A stretch of 47,485 bases of DNA from an uncultured Lachnospiraceae bacterium (lineage in GTDB: Bacteria > Bacillota > Clostridia > Lachnospirales > Lachnospiraceae), in assembly GCA_947650155.1 (NCBI GenBank), contig CANSUS010000029.1, positions 1 through 47,485 on the forward strand, read 5' to 3'. The first letter of the stretch is position 1. Each line of letters opens with the position of its first letter. The notes under the pieces were generated by a model that was not told where the DNA came from, ran no database searches, and saw nothing but the letters and a program-made list of their open reading frames with translations. Positions 41,158-47,485 of this stretch are shown in pieces. Position numbers and translations under genes: made by a program.

Positions 41158-42945
41158 TTAGTTATAATATTGTGCCTGTGCAGCAAACATTTCAGCATAA
41201 ATACCGCCGGACTTTCCGACCAGTTCATCATGAGTGCCATATTCTTTGATGTGTCCTTCTGAAAAAACAGCGATGCGGTCACAGAATTTACAGCTTGAAA
41301 GGCGGTGGGAAATATAGATCGCCGTCTTTTTACCTACAAGGGTATCAAATTGTCTGTAAATATCGTATTCTGCCACCGGATCAAGAGCGGCCGTTGGTTC
41401 GTCCAGAATAACGACTGGCGCTTTCTTAAAAAGCGCTCTTGCAATGGCAATTTTTTGCTGTTCTCCGCCGGAAGGCTCAATACCGTTTTCGTCAAAAAAC
41501 TTAAACAGCATCGTATCGCATCCCTTTTCAAGAGAAGTTATTTTATCTTTAAGCCCCACCTGTTCTATCAGTGCATTTAAATCTTTCTCGTCACAAGTCT
41601 GGTCTAAAATAATATTGTCTCTGACGGAAAAAGAAAGCAGGTTGAAGTCCTGAAATACCGGAGAGAAAAGCGACATATATGCATCGTAGTCATATTCTTT
41701 TATATTAACTCCGTCTAATAAAATTTCCCCTTCCGTTGTATCATAGAGTCTGCATAAAAGTTTGATAAAGGTGGTCTTTCCGGCGCCGTTTAGTCCTACT
41801 ACCGAAAGATGTTCTCCGGGATGGAGGGTGATATTGACTCTGTCGAGAACCTTTACATCCGTATTCGGGTAAGTAAAGGACACATTTTTAAATTCTATTG
41901 TATGCAGCTGATCTGAAACAGGACGTTTTCCTTTTTTGATCGCAGGAGGATAATTCATAAATTTTACATATTCATAAGCGTAGTTGGTACGTTTAATCAA
42001 CTCCTGTATATTCCAGATCAAGCCCTGCATGGCAGAATTGAAAACAGCTCCGGCATTTAGCATCTGTGAAAAAGTACCTATTGTAATCTTGCCCATAATG
42101 ACCAGTATGCCAAGATAAAGATAGGTGAAAAAGTCTTTTATGGCATCAAAAATCGTACTTATCATATTTAGAGGAAGAAGTTGGTCCGCCTGCCATTTCC
42201 AATGACCCAAAGATTCCTGTCTGTAGCTGTTCCATTTTTCTACCATCATATCTTTGGCGTCATAAAGACGGATATCTTTCCCAAAACGAAAATCTACAAT
42301 TCCCCATCCAAGATAGCTAAAAATGCGGTTTGATTTGGAGAGTCTGCTAAAGGATTCAATCTCAATTGCATTTTTCTTCTTATTTAGAAAAGTATTAATA
42401 AGAAGCAGGAAGGCAGTTATTGCAAACAATACCGGGGCATTAAAGATAATCAGGAGGATAATGCCGGCAATTTTTAATATATTGGATATCATTTGAAATA
42501 CCTGCATGGATATGCCATATACACCGCCGGAGTACCAATCCATGCCGGTTTTTGCTTTTTCAATCTGATCCAGTGCCTTTTTATCTTCCGTAAGCTGGAA
42601 GTCCAGTTCCATAACACGCAGGCTCATTTTTTCGTTAAAGTAGTTTTCCATTTTTTCACTATACTTTTCCATTATGACACCGGTTACAGATTCCATCAGG
42701 GAAAGAAGCGTGCCGCCAATGGCAATTACTGCAACATAGGTTAAAAGTTTTTGAATGTTTCTGCTGCCCAACAGTTCGTCCAAAATAAGAGGTGTCATCA
42801 TAATGGAGACAAAGGGCTGTATCACTTTCAGAACAATATTGACCGCGCTGCAGAAGAAAAAACCTCTATAATGTTTCCAGGCAATGGGCATAAAATAAGT
42901 AAGTGTTTTCCTGACTACATTGTTTGAATTTTTTTGTTCAGCCAA
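41158..42945 (-). CDS. ABC exporter half-transporter, second subunit
   Basis: A 595-residue fusion of a six-helix transmembrane domain and an ATPase domain. The ATPase has Walker A GLNGAGKTT, Q-loop FSPVFQDFNLLSF, signature SGGEQQK, Walker B VVILDEPTAALDP and the switch His in YISHRLSS. The start is a TTG at 42945 after GAGGAGGTGG. The start overlaps the stop of the first subunit gene (TTGGCTGA), so translation is coupled and a heterodimer is likely. Substrates of this group include drugs, lipids and peptides; no substrate gene lies nearby. The longer frame from 43017 lacks a ribosome site. Confidence 0.9.
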   Translation of the reverse strand: MAEQKNSNNVVRKTLTYFMPIAWKHYRGFFFCSAVNIVLKVIQPFVSIMMTPLILDELLGSRNIQKLLTYVAVIAIGGTLLSLMESVTGVIMEKYSEKMENYFNEKMSLRVMELDFQLTEDKKALDQIEKAKTGMDWYSGGVYGISMQVFQMISNILKIAGIILLIIFNAPVLFAITAFLLLINTFLNKKKNAIEIESFSRLSKSNRIFSYLGWGIVDFRFGKDIRLYDAKDMMVEKWNSYRQESLGHWKWQADQLLPLNMISTIFDAIKDFFTYLYLGILVIMGKITIGTFSQMLNAGAVFNSAMQGLIWNIQELIKRTNYAYEYVKFMNYPPAIKKGKRPVSDQLHTIEFKNVSFTYPNTDVKVLDRVNITLHPGEHLSVVGLNGAGKTTFIKLLCRLYDTTEGEILLDGVNIKEYDYDAYMSLFSPVFQDFNLLSFSVRDNIILDQTCDEKDLNALIEQVGLKDKITSLEKGCDTMLFKFFDENGIEPSGGEQQKIAIARALFKKAPVVILDEPTAALDPVAEYDIYRQFDTLVGKKTAIYISHRLSSCKFCDRIAVFSEGHIKEYGTHDELVGKSGGIYAEMFAAQAQYYN

Positions 42946-44800
42946 CGTTAACCACCTCCTCGTCTTTATAGTACTGCGCCTGAATTTCAAACATTTCGGC
43001 ATATGCGCCTCCGGCATTTAAAAGTTCGTCATGAGTACCATATTCGATCATTTCGCCGTCTTTGAACATGGCAATACTGTCACAGAAGCGGGTGGAGGAA
43101 AGCCGGTGGGAAATATAAATGGCAGATTTATTTCCGATCATGTCGTTAAAATTCATATACAGATTGTATTCTGCCAGCGCATCTAATGCGGCGGTAGGTT
43201 CGTCAAGAACAATAACAGGCGCATCTTTGTAAAGCGCTCTTGCCAGTGCAAGTTTTTGTTTTTCACCGCCGGAAAGATCGATACCGTTATCGTGAAGTAT
43301 CTTTAATAACTGGGTATCAGCGCCTTCCGGAAGGGAATCCAGTTTTTCTTTCATGCCTGCCTGTATCAGACAGGTTTCGGCAAGGGAGCGGTCTGTGTCA
43401 TCGGGACGCTTCATGGAAACATTTTCCGACATGGGGAATGCAAATATTTCTACATTCTGAAAAACCGGAGAAAACAGTTTATAGTATTCATCGCGTTTAA
43501 ATTTCCGTATGTCTGTGCCGTTTAAAAGAATCATACCTTCCGTTACGTCATAAAGGCGCAGCAAAAGTTTGATAAAGGTGGTTTTCCCGGCACCGTTCAA
43601 TCCTACTACCGCCAGTTTTTTTCCGGCTTCAAAAGTAAGATTAAGATGTTTTAAAGCATAGCCTTCAGAGCCTTCATATTGAAAAGAAACATCTTTAAAC
43701 TCAAAGGTATATTTTTCTGCTTTGGGGACAGGAATACAGTCGGGGGCATCCTCTGTTTTCAAATCCATAAAGGAGCGGAAATCATCTACCTGCATGGAAC
43801 GTTCTTTAAAACTTCCCATAGAATTTAAAAATTGTGTCAGTGCAGAAGAAAAGGTAGTGGAGAGTCCAAGGAATAGGGTAAAATTTCCAATGGACATATC
43901 TTTGTCAATAACGCAGAAGATCAGAATACCATAAACACATGCCTGCGAAAGCATGGAAATACCGTGTGCAAATATGGAATTGTAAATCCACAGATTCCGG
44001 CTGTACAGCATTTTTTCTTGTTTTTCCATAAGAATATCGTGATGTTTTCCTGTAAGCCAGTGCTTCATATGAAAAAGATGGATATCTTTTGCGTAGGAAA
44101 AGTTTTGTGTTAACTGGTTCATATAATTAATTTTACGCCAGGTGGGCGCCAGCTTATCCCATACTTTTTTTCTGTCTTTTTTGACGGTATAACGGAAAAA
44201 AAGGAATTGCAGAACAGAGAGGGCTGCCAGAATGAGTATTAACCGCAGATCCAGAGCAGCAACGGCTATTACTGTAACAAGCATGAGCATCAGCTGTATA
44301 CCGAAATCATGAATGGAATGCATGAGACCTTCCACACCATTGTCGTTTCCGCCAGTAGCAGTAGATGCCTTTTGATGCATATCAAGAATTTTTGGCTGTT
44401 CCAACATCTGGTAATTCATGGAGAGGGATTTATCCACTCGTTCTGTTATGACATGCATACGTACATTAATCATATTATACCAGATCTTGTTACCTGAAAT
44501 TGTGTTTAGCAGCATACATACAAGCTCAATCAAAGTAGTAACGGTTACCAGATAAAGCAGTGGACGGATTTCTTTTTCAGGAGTATTTGCCTGTGTCTGC
44601 ACAATATCGATTACAAATTTTCCAATAAAACTCCACAAATACTGCATCATTGAATTAGCAATGATTCCAACTGACATAAAGAGCAAAAGAAGCGGATAGT
44701 ATTGCCGGATTTTACGCAGTATGTAAATAGAATTGCTGATAATGCCGTATTCTGTGTGAAGTGGGTTGTCGTCTTTCTTTTTTTGCTTTTGCTTCAACAA
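42938..44800 (-). CDS. ABC exporter half-transporter, first subunit
   Basis: A 620-residue transmembrane-ATPase fusion. Landmarks are GLNGAGKTTFIKLLLRLYD, SGGEKQKLALARAL, VIVLDEPTAALDA and YISHRLSSTRFCD, similar in order to the downstream subunit, with which it overlaps by eight bases. The TTG start at 44800 is preceded by GAGGAGGGG at six bases; both subunits therefore use TTG. The basic N-terminus (LKQKQKKKDDNP) is cytoplasmic. A partner for substrate modification is not visible. Confidence 0.9.
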   Translation of the reverse strand: MLKQKQKKKDDNPLHTEYGIISNSIYILRKIRQYYPLLLLFMSVGIIANSMMQYLWSFIGKFVIDIVQTQANTPEKEIRPLLYLVTVTTLIELVCMLLNTISGNKIWYNMINVRMHVITERVDKSLSMNYQMLEQPKILDMHQKASTATGGNDNGVEGLMHSIHDFGIQLMLMLVTVIAVAALDLRLILILAALSVLQFLFFRYTVKKDRKKVWDKLAPTWRKINYMNQLTQNFSYAKDIHLFHMKHWLTGKHHDILMEKQEKMLYSRNLWIYNSIFAHGISMLSQACVYGILIFCVIDKDMSIGNFTLFLGLSTTFSSALTQFLNSMGSFKERSMQVDDFRSFMDLKTEDAPDCIPVPKAEKYTFEFKDVSFQYEGSEGYALKHLNLTFEAGKKLAVVGLNGAGKTTFIKLLLRLYDVTEGMILLNGTDIRKFKRDEYYKLFSPVFQNVEIFAFPMSENVSMKRPDDTDRSLAETCLIQAGMKEKLDSLPEGADTQLLKILHDNGIDLSGGEKQKLALARALYKDAPVIVLDEPTAALDALAEYNLYMNFNDMIGNKSAIYISHRLSSTRFCDSIAMFKDGEMIEYGTHDELLNAGGAYAEMFEIQAQYYKDEEVVNVG

Positions 44801-44978
44801 AATGTTCCCCTCCTCGTTTGTATTATTACTTTATAATTTAGTTTATATTATAGTGAAAATCAAGGGAAAAAACATGGAATTTTAATTGAAGTATATCAAG
44901 TATTAGTTGAGTTTTTTTAATGTTTAGCCGGTATGCGGTTTTTTGTGGTGATTGCCATAATGATGGAGAGGTAAAACC

Positions 44979-45006
44979 TTGACAAATCAGGTACAAAATT
45001 TAAAAT
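44979..45006 (+). promoter_or_regulatory. Promoter of the small membrane-anchored protein gene
   Basis: TTGACA (44979-44984), a 16-base spacer and TAAAAT (45001-45006). The rest of the gap from 44816 to 45075 is AT-rich; on the minus strand a TATAAT-like box near 44850 may serve the ABC genes, but no good -35 accompanies it. Confidence 0.5.
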
Positions 45007-45075
45007 GATAAGAAATTAAAATAAGGTAAAAGAAAAGGGAGAGAGATACATACAAAAGAAAAATCCGGAAAGGGA

Positions 45076-45591
45076 ATGATATTGGTGAAAAAAATCAGAA
45101 TAATTTTCGTTTGCCTTATGGTAATTATGACCCTGATAATTATGATTACTGCAGTCTTATCTAAGAAGGAAATGGAAAGAGAGTGGGAGTTAGAGCAAGT
45201 CAGGCAGCAGGTGGACGGACAGATCAAGAAGAATATGGAAAATGCAGTGAAGGCAGGAAATTTCAGCCATTATCTGGAACCATCAGAAGTGTCTTTTTCT
45301 GTAACAGATGTACATAGGGAGGATGATCTCCGATATGTTGTTAAAATCATTTTCGTGGCAGAGACGAACAGAAAATTGAGTGATATGCAAATGAAAGAGG
45401 CAGCGGGAGATATGGAAAAATTATTTAAGGAATTCCAAACTTCCTGGGGCAGAAGCGTTACGGTATGCGCCGGGAGGGAGAATGGAGGGATCGTATCAAT
45501 AATCAACGGGAAGGTAATATGCATGGAGAGAAAGCGCCTCCAATCATTGAAGATAAAAAGGCAAAAGTGTATAAGGGTTATCCTACTATAA
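45076..45591 (+). CDS. Small membrane-anchored protein of unknown function
   Basis: A 171-residue protein with one hydrophobic helix (about 8-28), then a coiled-coil-like segment (KKEMEREWELEQVRQQVDGQ) and a mixed domain (DDLRYVVKIIFVAETNRKLS). No family recognised. The ribosome site GGAAAGGG at 45068-45074 is too close to ATG 45076, so the TTG at 45082 or GTG at 45085 is a likely true start. It overlaps the end of purC on the other strand by 14 bases. Confidence 0.55.
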   Translation: MILVKKIRIIFVCLMVIMTLIIMITAVLSKKEMEREWELEQVRQQVDGQIKKNMENAVKAGNFSHYLEPSEVSFSVTDVHREDDLRYVVKIIFVAETNRKLSDMQMKEAAGDMEKLFKEFQTSWGRSVTVCAGRENGGIVSIINGKVICMERKRLQSLKIKRQKCIRVILL

Positions 45592-46423
45592 GCCTGTTTA
45601 AACAATTGTGATACAGCTTTTCAGTCTGGGAAAGAACATCTTCCGGCACTTTTTCAAACTGAAATTTGCCATTTGCCTTATTATTTATCAGCCAGTCACG
45701 CAAAAACTGTTTATCAAATGAACGGGGGGATACACCGACTTTGTAATTGCAGACATCCCAATATCTGCTTGAATCAGGTGTAAATATTTCGTCAGCTAAA
45801 ATCAGTTGTCCCTGTTCATTTTGCCCAAACTCAAATTTAGCGTCAGCAATTATCAATCCTTTTGAAAACGCATATTCACTGCATAATTCGTATAGCCTGA
45901 AACAGCTTTTTGCAATCTGGTCTGCAGCTTCCGTACCGATTCTGGATTCCACTTCTTTTATGCTTACATATTCATCGTGTCCAACATCGAATTTCAGCGC
46001 CGGAGTAAGGACAGGGTGGTCCAGTTTTTGTGCCAGCTTATAATCGCCTGACAGCACAGCACCGCAAAATTCTTCGCCGTTTTCATAAGCTTTCCACATA
46101 CTTCCGAACAGATAGCCCCGTACTACAAATTCAAAAGGAAGCATTTTCAGTTTTTCAACCATTACGGTACGATCTTTAAAGTATTCGTTTTGAAAAAAGG
46201 GCGGCATATTTTTGACATTGTCATCAACAATATGATTGGGTACAATACTTTGCGTTTTGTGAAACCAAAAGTTTGAAAGTTTATTCAAAACAATTCCCTT
46301 TTCATTGATTGGCATAGGTAATATATGATCAAAGGCGGATATTCTGTCTGTTGTTACAATGACCAGATGTTGATCTGAAATATCATAAATTTCTCTTACT
46401 TTTCCACTGTATATTGGTTTCAT
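45578..46423 (-). CDS. purC: Phosphoribosylaminoimidazole-succinocarboxamide synthase
   Basis: Makes SAICAR from CAIR, Asp and ATP in purine synthesis. The 281-residue protein has the family signatures YSGKVREIYD, TDRISAFDHILP, PFEFVVRGYLFGSMWK, IADAKFEFG and DEIFTPDSSRYW. AAGGAG precedes the ATG. No other pur gene is adjacent, and the gene follows an XRE-methyltransferase gene after 15 bases, so its regulation may be unusual. Confidence 0.94.
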   Translation of the reverse strand: MKPIYSGKVREIYDISDQHLVIVTTDRISAFDHILPMPINEKGIVLNKLSNFWFHKTQSIVPNHIVDDNVKNMPPFFQNEYFKDRTVMVEKLKMLPFEFVVRGYLFGSMWKAYENGEEFCGAVLSGDYKLAQKLDHPVLTPALKFDVGHDEYVSIKEVESRIGTEAADQIAKSCFRLYELCSEYAFSKGLIIADAKFEFGQNEQGQLILADEIFTPDSSRYWDVCNYKVGVSPRSFDKQFLRDWLINNKANGKFQFEKVPEDVLSQTEKLYHNCLNRLIVG

Positions 46424-46438
46424 AGCTTTATTGTCTCC

Positions 46439-47296
46439 TTATATTTTTGAGGGTAATGAGTCAGGATAAGCTGGAGCGGCCTTTTGTGCAATCAGCGTAT
46501 CCATGCAGTGTTTATGAGGCGTACCGCCACTGTTACAGTCAAAAATTCCTTCTTTACAGATATGGAACATCCAATCGTGATAATATTGAAATAATTCTCC
46601 TGACATCCACGGATGTCTTTTTTCTTCATCCCGCGTACTGTCCGGTGCACGGGTTATAAAAGGCTTTTTTACAAATACATTCATGGCATTTATACCGTGA
46701 TCTGCAGTATGCTTTTTTAAGCTGTCGCAAAGTTCTTTCCGTGCAGTCATGGGGATAAAGTGGAGTACTCCGCTGCTGAATATAATGTCATATTCTGCAT
46801 CAGGTCTGTAATCAAAAAGATCGGCTTTGAAAAATGTAACATCAACTTTATTGTACTCTGCCAGTTTTTTTGCTTTTTCAATTCCCTGTTCGGAAATATC
46901 AAACGCAGTCACGGCATAGCCGCATTTAGCAAAGAAAACGGCGTCTTTCCCTTCGCCGCAGCCCATATCCAGTACACGGTACGGTCTGATGGGAGGAAGG
47001 ATTTTCATGATATCATAGCAGATACGGTTTGGCATAAGCCCCCAGTAATATTCTTCTGTGTTATACCGTTTATCATAATCTGTTACTACACTGCTGTAAC
47101 CAAGCAGGGCGTCTACTGTTGTGTGAAGTGCTGCCGCCAGCTTTGGAAGCATTTCTATATCAGGGTATCCGGTGCTGTTTTCCCATTTGGATACGGATTG
47201 AAAGGATATATTGAGAGATTTGGCGAGCTGGGTCTGTGTCAGTCCCAGTTCTTTACGCCTTTTACTGATTACTTCTCCTGTTTTCAGATTTTCCAT
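46439..47296 (-). CDS. XRE helix-turn-helix fused to a SAM methyltransferase
   Basis: A 285-residue protein. Residues about 6-64 form an HTH_3 domain (VISKRRKELGLTQTQLAKSL, SVSKWENSTGYPD). Residues about 85-265 form a class I methyltransferase with motif I VLDMGCGEGKDAVFF, FDISEQGIEKAKK and the acidic FDYRPDAEYDIIFSSGVLHF. The methyltransferase half resembles the TehB/UbiE kind. The fusion suggests that a metabolite or stress both binds and is modified. AGGGAGGT-like sequence (GGGAGG) precedes the ATG. It probably co-transcribes with purC. Confidence 0.85.
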   Translation of the reverse strand: MENLKTGEVISKRRKELGLTQTQLAKSLNISFQSVSKWENSTGYPDIEMLPKLAAALHTTVDALLGYSSVVTDYDKRYNTEEYYWGLMPNRICYDIMKILPPIRPYRVLDMGCGEGKDAVFFAKCGYAVTAFDISEQGIEKAKKLAEYNKVDVTFFKADLFDYRPDAEYDIIFSSGVLHFIPMTARKELCDSLKKHTADHGINAMNVFVKKPFITRAPDSTRDEEKRHPWMSGELFQYYHDWMFHICKEGIFDCNSGGTPHKHCMDTLIAQKAAPAYPDSLPSKI

Positions 47297-47425
47297 ATTG
47301 ACCTCCCGTATTATTGCTATAAGGTGGTAAGTTGTGTTATTTTTATCTTAGTATAATCAAAAGACTTCTTCAATAACGCAGGGGGAGAAAAAAGTGTGAG
47401 AATTCGCCTGCTGGTTGAATGTCCG

Positions 47426-47454
47426 TTGATTTTCCATGTGTTTTATGCTAGAAT
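47426..47454 (+). promoter_or_regulatory. Promoter pointing out of the right edge
   Basis: TTGATT (47426-47431), a 17-base spacer and TAGAAT (47449-47454) with an extended TG. The gene it drives lies beyond the window. Confidence 0.6.
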
Positions 47455-47485
47455 GCAGGAAAGCATATTTTTTTCTTTAAACCAA

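Noticed and set aside
46760-47356. 198-codon plus-strand ORF
   Set aside because: It is antisense to the XRE-methyltransferase gene, which has clear motifs in its own frame.

Overview
The window looks like chromosomal DNA of a Gram-positive anaerobe of the class Clostridia, most likely a gut Lachnospiraceae. The reasons are the long Bacillus-type SRP RNA, strong AGGAGG ribosome sites with several TTG and GTG starts, DUF4317 and DUF6128-like proteins, many MATE exporters, and c-di-GMP and GHKL signalling genes. No rRNA or tRNA genes, CRISPR array or complete prophage is visible.

Layout. 1-112 is the tail of a probable transposase. 135-6054 holds rpe, a MATE exporter, a structured leader RNA with its own promoter and terminator in front of metG, an alpha/beta hydrolase and a small secreted protein. 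6179-11239 holds ldhA and a GNAT gene, followed by an HD-GYP protein, a DUF624 protein and a diguanylate cyclase in close spacing. 11481-12599 is the multi-sugar ABC ATPase (msmK/ugpC type), closed by a 26-bp perfect hairpin.

12609-16176 is an AT-rich cassette that I read as a streptide-type RiPP locus. A 26-residue precursor, absent from a length-filtered ORF list, carries the KGDGW core motif of Lys-Trp cyclised peptides. It is followed by a radical SAM/SPASM maturase with an N-terminal RRE-like region, an MFS exporter and a small XRE regulator. The known streptococcal loci use an Rgg/Shp switch, which is not seen here.

16261-31279 holds a PucR/CdaR-type regulator, a DUF6128-like protein, a PflA-like radical SAM protein, the SRP RNA (minus strand), an AraC-GGDEF fusion, tadA, an APH-like kinase, an AlbA_2 regulator with a DQVS repeat, an NrdG-type activase, a DUF4317 protein, two MATE exporters, a GHKL histidine kinase without a response regulator, a hydrolase remnant and a GNAT enzyme.

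31631-41127 is the second unusual region, a single-direction set of nine genes. They encode a protein resembling the anthrax edema factor/CyaA/ExoY nucleotidyl cyclases, a two-headed endolysin (amidase plus GH24 lysozyme), two DUF2589 proteins with two small partners, a STAS anti-anti-sigma factor, a GNAT-like protein, a large sensor PP2C phosphatase fused to an anti-sigma kinase domain, and a degenerate GH73-like protein. Upstream are two copies of a palindromic operator, each next to a candidate promoter; the first promoter would make only a short terminated RNA. My inference is a stress- or ligand-controlled programme coupling a possible cyclase toxin with wall-lytic enzymes.

41158-47296 holds a translationally coupled ABC exporter pair (minus), a small membrane-anchored protein, purC and an XRE-methyltransferase fusion. 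A good promoter at 47426-47454 points out of the right edge. All family assignments come from reading motifs; no database search was run.
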